A DNA stretch of 47,682 nucleotides from Candidatus Nealsonbacteria bacterium. Lineage in GTDB: Bacteria; Patescibacteriota; Minisyncoccia; Minisyncoccales; JAGGXC01. The translations under genes and the position numbers were made by a program. The notes under the pieces are model-generated. The model saw only the letters and a list, made by a program, of their open reading frames with translations, was not told the origin of the DNA and did no database searches. The stretch covers positions 99,006 through 146,687 of the forward strand of contig JAPLXH010000007.1 of assembly GCA_026396195.1 (NCBI GenBank), written 5' to 3'. Positions 38,664 to 47,682 of the stretch are shown in pieces (position 1 is the first letter of the stretch; each line of letters opens with the position of its first letter).

Positions 38664-38691
38664 TTGACACAAAAAATATAATAGATAGGAT
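38664..38691 (+). promoter_or_regulatory. purB promoter
   Basis: TTGACA (38664-38669), 16-nt spacer, TAGGAT (38686-38691). The same boxes and spacing precede purC. A TATAAT inside the spacer (38677-38682) is too close to this -35 box to pair with it. Confidence 0.6.
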
Positions 38692-38702
38692 TGTTCTTGG
38701 AG

Positions 38703-38725
38703 GGCAATGAAGTTTTGCCTTTTTT
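38703..38725 (+). promoter_or_regulatory. Attenuator-like hairpin in the purB leader
   Basis: GGCAA (38703-38707) pairs with TTGCC (38715-38719), followed by six T. It lies after the promoter and before the gene, so it may end transcription early. The stem is only 5 bp. Confidence 0.4.
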
Positions 38726-38755
38726 AGGTGAAGCTAAGTCCTTTTAAATAAATAT

Positions 38756-40186
38756 ATGGAGAGTGAAGAAATGGTAGAGGAAAACTTAAGAGATATATAT
38801 GATAATATTTCTCCGATAGACTATCGTTATTGGAGAAAAGAAGTAGGCTGGTATCTTTCCGAAAACGGTTTTACTCGCTACAAACTAGAGGTAGAAGCAT
38901 CTTTGGCAAACGCCGTCCATAGAAGAGGAATGTGTGGTTTAGACATTCTTAAAGAAATTGAAAAGGCATGTGAACAGGTTACTACAGCAGAAGTATATAT
39001 TGAGGAAGGTAAAACCAAGCATGATATTCGAGCGCTCGTAAATTGTATCCAAAAAAGGGTCAGTGAACGGGCTCGATCTGTCGTTCATTTTACAGCAACA
39101 TCTTTTGATATTGTAGAAACAGCCAATGCGGCACGTTATCGAGATGTAACCATGGAGGTTCTTCTTCCTTCTCTTATTAAGCTCGAAGAAGTGCTTATCA
39201 TCTTAGCAAAACGTGAAGCTGAGACCCTTCAAATAGGCAGAACTCATGGTCAGCATGCCGTACCTATCACTTTCGGTTTCGCTATAGCAGAATATGTTAG
39301 TCGCTTGGGGGAATCTATCTTATTTTTAAGAAGAAGAGCAAATGAGTTAGTTGGTAAATTTTCTGGAGCATCCGGAGCTTACAATGCTTCATCATTGTTC
39401 TTTAGTGATCCCGAAATTTTTGAACGAGAAGTGCTATCTGAATTAAGAATTAAACCTGGAGAATATTCAACTCAAATCGTTATGCCAGAGAAGCTAGTGA
39501 GATTTTTTATTGAAATGATACTAATAGGTGGAATATTAGCTAATTTATCCAGAGATATGCGTAATCTTCAACGCACTGAAATCGGAGAAGTGGGAGAGCT
39601 GTTTGAAGAGAACCAAGTAGGTTCTTCAACGATGCCTCAAAAAAGAAATCCTATCAATTTTGAGAACGTAGAAAGTGTCTGGAAGATTCTGGTAGGTCGA
39701 GTTATAACTCTTCTTTTAGATCAAATCAGTGAGCATCAAAGAGATCTTACTAATTCTGCTTCTGCTCGTACCTTAGGCGAAGTCATCGGTTATTTGGTTT
39801 CTATAACAGAAAGGTTGACTAAAACAATGAAGAAGCTGCAAGTTGACAAGGTCAATCTTGAACGAAATTTCAATCTGCAAAAAGGCTTGATAGTAGCCGA
39901 ACCACTTTATCTGATCTTAGCTGCTCTAGGGCATCCTGATGCTCACGAAAAGGTAAGAACTTTGACTCTTCAATCTCAGAAAGAGCATAAAAACTTAGAA
40001 GAAATCGCAATGGCCGATCCTGAACTGAAAGTATATTTATCAAGGATGGATTCCTTGCAGAAAAGGATTATTTCCAACCCTTCTGAGTACGTTGGTATTG
40101 CGCCGAAGAAAGCAATGAAAGTAGCTTCAAACTGGAATAGAAAAATCAACAGTCTAAAAAGAAAAATGGCAAAAGCAAAAAAATAA
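38756..40186 (+). CDS. purB: Adenylosuccinate lyase
   Basis: PurB removes fumarate from SAICAR to give AICAR, and from adenylosuccinate to give AMP. The 476-aa protein of the fumarase/aspartase superfamily has the signature SSTMPQKRNPINFENVES with the catalytic Ser loop, GRTHGQHAVPITFG with the conserved His, and HFTATSFDIVETANAAR near the active site. Codon choice is less A-rich than in its neighbours, which may mean transfer. It has its own leader and terminator. ATG 38756 is the first start after the TAGGTGA sequence; MVEEN at 38771 is an alternative. Confidence 0.94.
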   Translation: MESEEMVEENLRDIYDNISPIDYRYWRKEVGWYLSENGFTRYKLEVEASLANAVHRRGMCGLDILKEIEKACEQVTTAEVYIEEGKTKHDIRALVNCIQKRVSERARSVVHFTATSFDIVETANAARYRDVTMEVLLPSLIKLEEVLIILAKREAETLQIGRTHGQHAVPITFGFAIAEYVSRLGESILFLRRRANELVGKFSGASGAYNASSLFFSDPEIFEREVLSELRIKPGEYSTQIVMPEKLVRFFIEMILIGGILANLSRDMRNLQRTEIGEVGELFEENQVGSSTMPQKRNPINFENVESVWKILVGRVITLLLDQISEHQRDLTNSASARTLGEVIGYLVSITERLTKTMKKLQVDKVNLERNFNLQKGLIVAEPLYLILAALGHPDAHEKVRTLTLQSQKEHKNLEEIAMADPELKVYLSRMDSLQKRIISNPSEYVGIAPKKAMKVASNWNRKINSLKRKMAKAKK

Positions 40187-40197
40187 AAACCTTTAAA

Positions 40198-40223
40198 GGC
40201 AGAAATTTTTCTGCCTCTTTTTT
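40198..40223 (+). terminator. Intrinsic terminator after purB
   Basis: GGCAGA pairs with TCTGCC through an A/T loop and is followed by a T-rich tail. Confidence 0.8.
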
Positions 40224-40236
40224 ATTTAAATTATTG

Positions 40237-40393
40237 ACCCCGTACAAACTTTACCGTTGGATTTCCTCGCGCAGTGCGTATGTCTAATAGCCCATATACC
40301 TTGTTGGGCGAAGCGTTGCGCCCCCAAACGGTATTGCGACTATTCGTCGCTCGCACTTCGCAATTATTTACAAAAGTAAAGTTTATACGGGGT
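40237..40393. mobile_element. MITE-like palindromic element or structured RNA before purC
   Basis: Inverted repeats of 18 bp with one mismatch, ACCCCGTACAAACTTTAC (40237-40254) and GTAAAGTTTATACGGGGT (40376-40393), enclose 121 nt that are themselves highly folded: ACCGTT/AACGGT, GGGCG/CGCCC, GCGAC/GTCGC and GCGCAGTGCG with CGCACTTCGC. No ORF. The right end overlaps the purC -35 box. Mobility is inferred from the shape; a structured RNA is the alternative. Confidence 0.5.
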
Positions 40394-40420
40394 TGACAGA
40401 TTAATTTTTTAATATAGGAT
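40393..40420 (+). promoter_or_regulatory. purC promoter
   Basis: TTGACA (40393-40398), 16-nt spacer, TAGGAT (40415-40420), matching the purB promoter. The Shine-Dalgarno-like AGGTGAG (40472-40478) then sets the start at ATG 40483. Confidence 0.6.
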
Positions 40421-40482
40421 AATTTCCAGAGAGGGTACAATTTTATTTTTAGCCCTTTCAAAATATATAGTAGGTGAGAAAA

Positions 40483-41406
40483 ATGGGACAAGAAGATGTT
40501 TTGATGGAAATAAAATTACCGCTACCAAAGGTTGGCGAGAAAGCTGGTGAAATTAAAAAAACAAAGATTCGTGAGGTTTTTGAAGCTGGTGTAGACGATC
40601 AAGGTCGCGATCTGATATTAATGGTTGCAACTGATCGAATTTCGGTCAGGGACGTCGTTCTTTTGAGCGGCATTCCAGGAAAAGGCAGAGTTTTGACTGA
40701 AATTTCTTCATATTGGTTTAGAGAGACAGCGGATATTTGTTGCAATGCATTCATAACCAATCAATTTGAAGAATTTCCTTCAGATCTAAAGGAAAGGTTG
40801 GCGTCATGTCGTTCTGACATCGAAGGGAGATCAACTTTAATGTACAAAGCATCACCTTTTCTAGTGGAATGTATAGTCCGGGATGTATTGGTAGGAAAAG
40901 GATCGGCCTGGATTAGTTACGAGAAAAACGGAAAAGTTTGCGGCATTCAATTACCAAAAGGAATGAAAAAAGATCAAAAATTTGCAGCACCCCTTTTTAC
41001 GCCTTCCACGAAAGCACCAGTGGGCGAGCACGATAAAAATATTTCATTTGAAGAAATGCGGCGCATCGTTGAGATAGCTCATAGAGGGCAAGAACTCAGA
41101 GCTTTCAGTCTTAGCCTTTACTGTTACGCACAAAATGTAGCTGCTCTAATGGGGTTTGGGATCGATGACACCAAATTCGAGTTCGGAATTTTGAAGGACG
41201 AAGAAACGGGAAGAGAACATATTGTTGTGATCGACGAGCTTCTTACCCCTGATAGTTCTAGATATAATCCAGACTACAGTAAGCAGCCTTTAAGGAATTG
41301 GCTAGAGCAAATCGGATGGGATGGTACACCGATTGAATTGCCTTCTGATCGAATTGAAAAAACAAGCCAAGACTACAATAAAGCGCTAGCAATGATTTTG
41401 CATTAG
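40483..41406 (+). CDS. purC: SAICAR synthetase (phosphoribosylaminoimidazole-succinocarboxamide synthase)
   Basis: PurC joins aspartate to CAIR with ATP to form SAICAR, the direct substrate of PurB. The 307-aa protein has KIREVFEAG at the N-terminus, VATDRISVRDVVLLSGIPGKG, the aspartate/phosphate-binding PLFTPSTKAPVGEHDKNISF, DTKFEFG and IDELLTPDSSRYNP. It is longer than the E. coli type and closer to the 300-aa form. ATG 40483 is preferred over the GTG at 40474 because of the ribosome-binding sequence between them. Codon use resembles purB. Confidence 0.95.
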   Translation: MGQEDVLMEIKLPLPKVGEKAGEIKKTKIREVFEAGVDDQGRDLILMVATDRISVRDVVLLSGIPGKGRVLTEISSYWFRETADICCNAFITNQFEEFPSDLKERLASCRSDIEGRSTLMYKASPFLVECIVRDVLVGKGSAWISYEKNGKVCGIQLPKGMKKDQKFAAPLFTPSTKAPVGEHDKNISFEEMRRIVEIAHRGQELRAFSLSLYCYAQNVAALMGFGIDDTKFEFGILKDEETGREHIVVIDELLTPDSSRYNPDYSKQPLRNWLEQIGWDGTPIELPSDRIEKTSQDYNKALAMILH

Positions 41407-41421
41407 TCAGTAATTAAAAAA

Positions 41422-41448
41422 CCGCCCTTATTATGGCGGCCTTTTTTT
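41422..41448 (+). terminator. Intrinsic terminator after purC
   Basis: CCGCC pairs with GGCGG around an A/T loop, followed by CCTTTTTTT. Confidence 0.85.
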
Positions 41449-41462
41449 ATTCTATTTTTTTC

Positions 41463-43292
41463 CTATTTCTTTTTCATCTTTCTTCCGATAATTTTTTCAA
41501 AGTCCTCTTTCTCGATTGTTTCTTTCTCCACTAAGGTTTCGGCAATTTTACTTAATAGTTTTTTATTCTTATTAATAATTTTTTTGGCTTTGACTTCAGC
41601 TTCTTTTATTAGTTTCGCCACTTCGTTGTCAATTTGAATTGCTATTTTTTCCGAATAATTTCTTTGTTCTCCGATTTCTTTTCCAAGAAAAACCAATTCC
41701 TCTTTTTTTCCGAAAGAAACGGGCCCTAAGGGAGACATTCCGTACTCTTTAACCAATTTTCGGGCCAAATCGGAGGCCTTCTCTATGTCATTGGTGGCTC
41801 CGGTGGTTATTTCTTTGAATTTAATAATTTCAGCTACATATCCTCCGAGCAAAACCGCGAGCTCAGAAAGGAATTCGGATTTAGTTCTTATTTTTCTGTC
41901 TTCGCTTGGAGTTGTTAACGTGTAACCAGCGGCCATGCCCCTGGCTATTATTGAAATTTTCCGGATAGGCTCCGTGTGAGGAGACAGGGCAGAAACTAAA
42001 GCGTGGCCTGCCTCATGGAAAGCGGCAATTTCTTTTTCTTTTTTTGATAAAATATGGCTTTTTCTTTCCGGCCCCAAAAGCACTTTTTCAATGGACTCCA
42101 ACACTTCTGTCTGATAAATTTGTTCTTTGTCTTTTCGAGCGGCTAAAATCGCCGCTTCGTTGATTACATTAGCCAAATCTGCTCCCGAGAATCCCGGAGT
42201 TCGCTCAGCTATTTCCCTGAGATTGACATCAGCGGTTAAAGGTTTTTTTCGGCAATGGATTCTTAAAATTTCTTCTCTTTCATTGATATCGGGTAAATCC
42301 AAAACTATTCTTCTGTCAAATCTTCCCGGCCTTAAAAGGGCGGGGTCTAAAACATCGGGTCGGTTGGTTGCTGACATTACAATACAGGTTGCTTCTTGTT
42401 CAAAGCCGTCCAGTTCCACCAAAATTTGATTTAAAGTTTGCTCTCTTTCATCGTGGCCGCCGCCGATTCCGGAACCCCGGATTCTGCCAATTGCGTCTAA
42501 TTCGTCAATAAAGATGATGCTGGGCTGGTGTTTTCTGGCGGTTGCAAAAAGGCTTCTGACCCGACCGGCTCCCACGCCCACAAATAATTCAATAAATTCC
42601 GAACCGGAAATTGAGAAAAAAGGAACGCCGGCTTCGCTGGCTACCGCTCTGGCCAATAGGGTTTTTCCGGTACCGGGGTGTCCCATCAATAAAACTCCTC
42701 TTGGAATCCGAGCTCCTATTTTTAAAAATTTTTTAGAGTTTTTTAAAAAATCAACGATTTCTTTCAGTTCCTCTTTAGCTTCTTTCAATCCTCCGACATC
42801 TTTTAGGGTAGTTTTTTCTTTTTGGCTTCCTCCCAAAAAAATTCGGGGATGAGCCTTGGTAAAACTGAAGGCCTCCATTGCTCCGGTTTTTGCTCTTTGG
42901 AGCGTGATAAATAAGAATATAAAAATAACAATAATGGGTAATATTAAAATAAGCGGTCCTATCCATAAGGACATTCCTGATTCTTTTTTCGGGTCAATAT
43001 CTATTTTATTTAAGCTTTCAGATTTTAATCCAAGATTTAAAAGAGACTGGGAAAGCCCGGTTTCTTTTTCTTTTGTTGATTCGGCCTTGGAGTCGTCCTT
43101 AAAGACAACCTCAAGCTTGTCGTCATAGCCAACGATTATTTTTTTAACATTGCCCTGATTGATTTCATTGACCAGCTGGCTAAGCGTGATTTGTTTTATC
43201 GTTTGGAATTCTTGGGAAAAAAGAGAAAAAACGCCCGACAAGACTATTATTATTAAAATAAAAATGCCAAATTTTTTGATTAAGTTTTTCAT
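41463..43292 (-). CDS. ftsH: ATP-dependent zinc metalloprotease FtsH
   Basis: A membrane AAA+ protease for quality control of membrane and short-lived proteins. The 609-aa protein has two N-terminal membrane helices (about 8-26 and 112-132) flanking an outer domain. The AAA module has Walker A GHPGTGKT, Walker [12 protein letters not shown] and the second region of homology [12 protein letters not shown]. The protease domain has zinc site HEAGHAL and the later Asp in [14 protein letters not shown]. It lies 25 nt downstream of the S1 gene on the same strand. Confidence 0.97.
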   Translation of the reverse strand: MKNLIKKFGIFILIIIVLSGVFSLFSQEFQTIKQITLSQLVNEINQGNVKKIIVGYDDKLEVVFKDDSKAESTKEKETGLSQSLLNLGLKSESLNKIDIDPKKESGMSLWIGPLILILPIIVIFIFLFITLQRAKTGAMEAFSFTKAHPRIFLGGSQKEKTTLKDVGGLKEAKEELKEIVDFLKNSKKFLKIGARIPRGVLLMGHPGTGKTLLARAVASEAGVPFFSISGSEFIELFVGVGAGRVRSLFATARKHQPSIIFIDELDAIGRIRGSGIGGGHDEREQTLNQILVELDGFEQEATCIVMSATNRPDVLDPALLRPGRFDRRIVLDLPDINEREEILRIHCRKKPLTADVNLREIAERTPGFSGADLANVINEAAILAARKDKEQIYQTEVLESIEKVLLGPERKSHILSKKEKEIAAFHEAGHALVSALSPHTEPIRKISIIARGMAAGYTLTTPSEDRKIRTKSEFLSELAVLLGGYVAEIIKFKEITTGATNDIEKASDLARKLVKEYGMSPLGPVSFGKKEELVFLGKEIGEQRNYSEKIAIQIDNEVAKLIKEAEVKAKKIINKNKKLLSKIAETLVEKETIEKEDFEKIIGRKMKKK

Positions 43293-43317
43293 TTTTTATT
43301 TGATTAAAATTAAATGA

Positions 43318-44379
43318 TTAAGCCGAGAGCTCTAAAATCATTTTGTGTTCAATCGGGTCGATAAGGGAAATTTTAAAATCGTATTTTTTGCCGATTTCCA
43401 AAGTTTCTTCCATTTTCTTTTGAGAGCCGAATTCCGAAATATGGATTAATCCCTGAATTTCCGGAGTAATTTGAACAAGGGCGCCGAATGGTTTAAATTT
43501 TAAAACCTGCCCTTTTGTTTTATCTCCTTTTTTTAAATTTTTTTCCACAGTTTTCCAGGGATCTTCTTTCAGGGCTTTTAAAGATAAAAAAACCCTGTCT
43601 TTTTCAATATTAATGATTTTGGCCTTGACTTTCTGGCCGACCTTAACTATTTCATTAGGGTCTTCAATCAATTTCCAATCAAGTTCCGAAATATGAATTA
43701 ATCCTTCCAAAATCGGGGAGTTTTCCTTTTTAAACTTTATAAAAACTCCGAAATTTAAAACCGCGGTTATTTCTCCGTCAACGATATCTTCTTTATTATA
43801 ATTTTTTAAGGCGTCTTTTATTTTCTCTCCGCTTTCAGCTTTTTCTGAAAGAATGAGTTTATTTTCTTTGGCTAAAAAATCCAAAACCTTGACCTTCATT
43901 TCTTTGCCTAAAAATTTTTGGAGTTCTTTTAATATTTTTCCCGGATCCCGGTCTTCAACCCTGGGATAGTTTTCCGAAGACAACTGAGAGACCGGCAAGA
44001 AAGCGGGTACATTAAAAACCTGGGACAAAAGGCCTCCCTTATTCGCTCCCAGAATACTTATTGTAATAGATTCTCCTTTCTCTTTCAATTCTTCAATTTT
44101 TTTCCAAGTTACTTCTTGATTAGCCTCTCTTAAAGAAAGCTCAAAGAAACCTTCTTCGGTTTCCAGTCCGACTACTTTTGCCAAAATTTTTTCTCCGATT
44201 TTTAAATCTTTTAAAATTGTTTTGGCCTCTTTAAATTCTTTTCCGTAAATAATGCCGGTGCCTATCGGTCCCAAATCTAAATAAACGGCTGATTTTCCGG
44301 TTCCGACAACGTTTCCCTCAACCACTTCTCCCAAACGGGGAGGTTGAATCGAATCTTTGTCCTGGATAATGTTTTTCAT
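43318..44379 (-). CDS. rpsA: 30S ribosomal protein S1-like protein with four S1 domains
   Basis: A 353-aa protein of four S1 repeats: GEVVEGNVVGTGKSAVYLDL (1), the shorter second near ESITISILGANKGGLLSQVF (2), GEITAVLNFGVFIKF with LEGLIHISELDW (3) and GQVLKFKPFGALVQI with IQGLIHISEFG (4). S1 recruits mRNA to the 30S subunit. Six repeats are usual in Gram-negatives; four is common in other phyla. It is first in an rpsA-ftsH operon, divergent from the metallo-hydrolase gene across a 154-nt AT-rich gap. Confidence 0.9.
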   Translation of the reverse strand: MKNIIQDKDSIQPPRLGEVVEGNVVGTGKSAVYLDLGPIGTGIIYGKEFKEAKTILKDLKIGEKILAKVVGLETEEGFFELSLREANQEVTWKKIEELKEKGESITISILGANKGGLLSQVFNVPAFLPVSQLSSENYPRVEDRDPGKILKELQKFLGKEMKVKVLDFLAKENKLILSEKAESGEKIKDALKNYNKEDIVDGEITAVLNFGVFIKFKKENSPILEGLIHISELDWKLIEDPNEIVKVGQKVKAKIINIEKDRVFLSLKALKEDPWKTVEKNLKKGDKTKGQVLKFKPFGALVQITPEIQGLIHISEFGSQKKMEETLEIGKKYDFKISLIDPIEHKMILELSA

Positions 44380-44533
44380 AAATTTTATAATGTATTAAAA
44401 ATAATATACTAAAAATTTAATTTAATCAAGAGTTTTCTTTATTTGAAAAAATCTAAACGTATGATAAGATAAAAATGGCACAACTTCAAAGAAGTGCATA
44501 TCTTATTTTTTATTCGAAATACAATAAATATTT

Positions 44534-45187
44534 ATGAAAATTATTTGGCATGGGCAATCTTTATTCGAAATAACGGTTTCCGCCCGACAGGGAGAGGAAA
44601 CGAAAATCGTAATCGACCCTTTTGACGAGAGCTATGGTTTGAAGCTTCCCAAATTACAAGCTGATATTTTGTTGGTCAGCCACGAACACAAAGACCATTC
44701 TAATGTTGGCGGGGTTTTGGGAAATTATTTTTTGATTGAAAATCCGGGAGAATATGAGGCAAAGGGCGTTTACGTTAAAGGCATTCCCGCTTTCCACGAT
44801 TCTTCTTCGGGAAAAGAGCGGGGAAAAATAACCATGTTTAAAATTTTAGCCGAAGAAATTAAAATTTGCCATCTTTCGGATTTGGGCCAAAAAGAATTAA
44901 CCGAACAGCAACTGGACGAAATAGGGGAAGTTGATATTTTATTGATTCCGGTCGGAGGGAACTATACCATTGCGGCCAAAGAAGCCTCAATGATAATCAG
45001 CCAGATAGAACCGAAAATTGTAATCCCGATGCATTACCAAATTCCCAAATTAAAATTAAAGCTGGAGGAATTGGATAAATTTTTAAAAATAATGGGCTCG
45101 AAGAACCCGGAGAAATTAAATAAATTAACGATTAGAAAGAAGGAATTGTCGGAAGACGGAATGAAAATAATAGTTTTAGAATTATAA
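44534..45187 (+). CDS. Metallo-beta-lactamase-fold hydrolase (UlaG/YtkL-like)
   Basis: A 217-aa protein of the beta-lactamase-like superfamily: IIWHGQSLFEI at the start, metal ligands His50, His52, Asp54 and His55 in LLVSHEHKDHSN, then ENPGEYEAKGVYVKGIPAFHD with the next His, HLSDLGQ with Asp, and VIPMHYQIPK with the last His. The substrate is unknown; relatives include UlaG-like lactonases and nucleases. It ends 4 nt before the next ORF. Confidence 0.88.
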   Translation: MKIIWHGQSLFEITVSARQGEETKIVIDPFDESYGLKLPKLQADILLVSHEHKDHSNVGGVLGNYFLIENPGEYEAKGVYVKGIPAFHDSSSGKERGKITMFKILAEEIKICHLSDLGQKELTEQQLDEIGEVDILLIPVGGNYTIAAKEASMIISQIEPKIVIPMHYQIPKLKLKLEELDKFLKIMGSKNPEKLNKLTIRKKELSEDGMKIIVLEL

Positions 45188-45191
45188 TAAA

Positions 45192-45437
45192 ATGAATATT
45201 TTGGAAAAAATCCAAAAACTTCCTGTTATCGGAAGAAAAATTATGTTATGGACGCTGATGATTATCGTATCAATTTTTTTAGTTTGGTTATGGTCAAAAA
45301 GTTTCAATAAAAGCTTACAAGGCGTTAAAAAGGAAGGTTTGCTTGATGAATTTAAAATATCGGACTTTAAGGAAAAATTGGAAAAAGATTTGCCCAAAGT
45401 AGAAATTCCTTCAAATCTTCGAAATTTTAATCAATAA
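45192..45437 (+). CDS. Small single-pass membrane protein
   Basis: An 81-aa protein: [20 protein letters not shown], a membrane helix (about 19-37, [19 protein letters not shown]), then a charged soluble tail ([21 protein letters not shown]). No family recognised. It sits between the metallo-hydrolase and gyrA and is probably co-transcribed with both. Confidence 0.6.
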   Translation: MNILEKIQKLPVIGRKIMLWTLMIIVSIFLVWLWSKSFNKSLQGVKKEGLLDEFKISDFKEKLEKDLPKVEIPSNLRNFNQ

Positions 45438-45460
45438 TCCTTAATGAAAAACAAACCAAA

Positions 45461-47682
45461 ATGGTAAAAGAACCAAAAAAAATAAATAATGAAATAGGCT
45501 ATATAAAACAGAGAGAAATTACGGAAGAGATGAAAGATTCTTATATTGACTATGCCATGTCTGTAATTGTTTCTCGCGCCTTGCCTGATGTCCGAGACGG
45601 GCTTAAACCGGTTCACCGCCGGATTTTATATGCCATGTACCAAATGGGCCTGGGACACGCCGCTAAATTCAGAAAATCGGCAGCTGTCACCGGAGAAGTT
45701 TTAGGCAAATATCATCCCCATGGCGATGCCGCTGTTTACGAGTCCATGGTTCGAATGGCCCAAGATTTTTCTTTCAGATATCCCCTGATTCATGGCCAGG
45801 GAAACTTCGGTTCGATTGACGGCGACCCGGCAGCAGCCCATCGGTATACTGAATGTAAAATGTCAAAAATAGGCGAAGAAATGCTTAAAGACATTGAAAG
45901 CGACACTGTGAACTTTATAGATAATTACGATGGGACAAAAAAGGAACCTGTGGTCTTGCCTTCTCCCTTGCCTCAGCTTTTGTTGAACGGTTCTCTGGGG
46001 ATTGCCGTAGGAATGGCGACCAATATTCCGCCCCATAATCTTTCTGAGCTAATAGACGCTTGTGTTTATTTAATTGATAACCCTAAAGCCGACACCGAAG
46101 ACCTTTTCAAATTTATTAAAGGCCCTGATTTTCCAACCGGCGGCCAGATTTACGATGCCAAAGAGATAATTTCAGCTTATTCTCAGGGCAAGGGCTCTAT
46201 TGTAATGCGGGGCAAATCCGAAGTAATTGAAAAAAATGATATTTGCCAAATTATAATCACTGAAATTCCTTATCAGGTTCAAAAATCCGCTTTAGTGGAG
46301 CAAATAGCCCAGTTGGTTCAAGACAAGAAAGTGGAAAAAATAAAAGACATTCGGGATGAATCGGACCGGGACGGAATGAGGATTGTCATTGACCTTCAGC
46401 GGGGCTCTTTTCCCCAAAGGGTTTTAAACCGAATTTATAAATACACCAACCTGCAGAAAACTTTTTATTTGAATATGGTGGCTTTGGTAGACGGTATTCA
46501 GCCGAGGGTTTTGTCTTTGGCGGACATGTTGAATTATTTTCTTTTGCACCGCCAGGAAGTTATAAAAAGAAGAGCTAAGTTCGATTTGGAAAAAGCTAAA
46601 GCCAGATGCCATATTTTAGAAGGGCTGGACAAGTGTCTTTCCCATATCGATGAAGTGATTAAAACCATAAAAAGTTCTCCTAACCGTGAAGAGGCTCAGA
46701 AGAATTTAATTAAAAAGTTTAAATTAACTCAAATCCAGGCCAACGCCATCTTGGAAACCAAGCTTTCGGCTTTGGCTAGATTGGAAAGAGAAAAAATAGC
46801 CGAAGAGCTTAGCCAAAAGAAAAAAGAAATAAAAGAATTGACGGAAATTTTTAAAAGTCCCCAGAAAATTAAAGAAGTGACAAAAAAAGAATTGAAAGAA
46901 ATTAAAGAAAAGTTCGGAGACGAAAGGAAAACCAAGGTTTTGTCTCAAAAAATCGGAGATATTCCGGAAAAAGATTTGATTCCCCAAGAGGAAACCATAA
47001 TCAGCCTGACCAAAGGCGGCTACATTAAAAGAATGGATCCGGAAACTTATAAAACCCAAAAAAGAGGGGGAAAGGGAATTATGGGGATGAAAACCTTGGA
47101 AGAAGATATTGTGGAAAACTTTCTTTTATGCCAAACCCACGATTCTCTATTTTTCTTTACTGATTCGGGCAAGGTTTTTCAGACCTTGGCTTATGAAATT
47201 CCCAAAGAAAGCAGATTGGCAAAAGGCAGGGGATTGGCTAATTTTTTGGAAATGTCTTCGCAGGAAAAAGTCTTGTCAATCATTTCCATAGTCAAGGAAA
47301 AAGAATCGCAAACAAAATATTTAGCCATGGTTACGAAAGATGGTATAATAAAGAAAACTGATTTAAAAGATTTTGAAAACGTCCGAAGGTCCGGCTTGAT
47401 TGCAATAAAACTGAAAAAAGACGACTTACTGAGAAAGGTGGTTAAAATTAAAGACAACGACCAGTTGATTTTAATAACCAAGCACGGCCAATCAATTAAA
47501 TTTAAAGAAAAAGACATCAGGTCAATGGGCCGTCAGGCTTCAGGCATCCGGGGAATAAGATTAAAAAAGCCTACTGTTCACACACAGGGAGATGAAGTGA
47601 TTGGCATGGAAGTAATTGACGAGAAATCCATGCAAAATCAGTTATTAGTGGTAAGCGAACTGGGTTTTGGCAAGAAAACCGA
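45461..47682 (+). CDS. gyrA: DNA gyrase subunit A, 5' part (runs off the window)
   Basis: The breakage-reunion subunit of gyrase, open to the last base, 740 codons visible. The catalytic Tyr129 lies in [11 protein letters not shown]. The winged-helix region contains [20 protein letters not shown], followed by the tower, coiled coil and the start of the beta-pinwheel C-terminal domain. A GyrA-box QKRGGKG begins at residue 533, which marks gyrase rather than topoisomerase IV. In the quinolone-determining region, E. coli Ser83 and Asp87 correspond to Ala90 and Glu94. The ATG at 45461 gives the normal N-terminus with [29 protein letters not shown] around residues 18-47. Confidence 0.96.
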   Translation, partial: MVKEPKKINNEIGYIKQREITEEMKDSYIDYAMSVIVSRALPDVRDGLKPVHRRILYAMYQMGLGHAAKFRKSAAVTGEVLGKYHPHGDAAVYESMVRMAQDFSFRYPLIHGQGNFGSIDGDPAAAHRYTECKMSKIGEEMLKDIESDTVNFIDNYDGTKKEPVVLPSPLPQLLLNGSLGIAVGMATNIPPHNLSELIDACVYLIDNPKADTEDLFKFIKGPDFPTGGQIYDAKEIISAYSQGKGSIVMRGKSEVIEKNDICQIIITEIPYQVQKSALVEQIAQLVQDKKVEKIKDIRDESDRDGMRIVIDLQRGSFPQRVLNRIYKYTNLQKTFYLNMVALVDGIQPRVLSLADMLNYFLLHRQEVIKRRAKFDLEKAKARCHILEGLDKCLSHIDEVIKTIKSSPNREEAQKNLIKKFKLTQIQANAILETKLSALARLEREKIAEELSQKKKEIKELTEIFKSPQKIKEVTKKELKEIKEKFGDERKTKVLSQKIGDIPEKDLIPQEETIISLTKGGYIKRMDPETYKTQKRGGKGIMGMKTLEEDIVENFLLCQTHDSLFFFTDSGKVFQTLAYEIPKESRLAKGRGLANFLEMSSQEKVLSIISIVKEKESQTKYLAMVTKDGIIKKTDLKDFENVRRSGLIAIKLKKDDLLRKVVKIKDNDQLILITKHGQSIKFKEKDIRSMGRQASGIRGIRLKKPTVHTQGDEVIGMEVIDEKSMQNQLLVVSELGFGKKT

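Noticed and set aside
1-47682. CRISPR array
   Set aside because: No set of regularly spaced identical repeats is seen; repeated sequences are dispersed palindromes.

Overview
The window is an AT-rich, gene-dense bacterial chromosome segment that most resembles Candidate Phyla Radiation (Patescibacteria, Parcubacteria-like) DNA. This is inferred from gene style and is not proven by a marker tree. Supporting signs are: proteins shortened relative to the usual bacterial versions (IF-2 of 494 aa without its long N-terminus, a four-repeat ribosomal protein S1, an RluA-type synthase without an S4 domain); few Shine-Dalgarno sequences; a reduced type IV pilus locus; secreted proteins with AWSEN/GWISF repeats; and many short palindromic intergenic repeats.

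Layout. 1-7480: housekeeping genes on the + strand (nusA 3' end, ppa, tig, clpP, a secreted repeat protein, rny, HU), with one membrane protein gene on the - strand. About 7543-15920: an accessory island. It carries an SRPBCC protein, a catalytically altered 2-hydroxyacid dehydrogenase homologue, a two-gene HEPN/helical-repeat cassette that looks defence-related, three strongly structured non-coding segments, a small acidic ORF, an HTH protein, a small membrane protein and a large serine recombinase. The recombinase frame runs antisense through tRNA-Gly(UCC), and a 9-bp copy of that tRNA's 3' end lies beside the far boundary, as expected for integration into the tRNA gene. 16349-27822: a histidine kinase and receiver pair followed by a type IV pilus operon (pilB, pilC, three pilin-like or PilX-like proteins, pilM, pilN, pilO and an unidentified membrane protein). 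27858-33400: tRNAs, a Cys-repeat membrane protein, a frameshift-split membrane protein, a second receiver protein, an HtrA protease without a visible export signal, decayed tRNA copies, and two paralogous intergenic blocks that preserve the insertion history of a 24-nt palindrome. 33415-38565: DUF4446, infB, rbfA, tRNAs, a 3D-domain protein, GIY-YIG, and a - strand run of tRNA-Ile, tRNA-Val, rluA-type gene, rplS and four more tRNAs. 38756-41406: purB and purC, each behind a matching TTGACA-N16-TAGGAT promoter and beside palindromic DNA. 41463-47682: ftsH and rpsA on the - strand, then a metallo-beta-lactamase-fold protein, a small membrane protein and gyrA, which runs off the end.

How the parts work together. 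tig-clpP handles protein folding and turnover; nusA, infB, rbfA, rplS, rpsA and the tRNAs form the expression core; pilB to pilO build an envelope-spanning pilus, with the two-component pair as a possible controller. PurC and PurB act directly before and after SAICAR. The best candidates for an undescribed system are the HEPN plus helical-repeat gene pair bracketed by 15-bp direct repeats, and the neighbouring strongly promoted structured RNAs in the same island.
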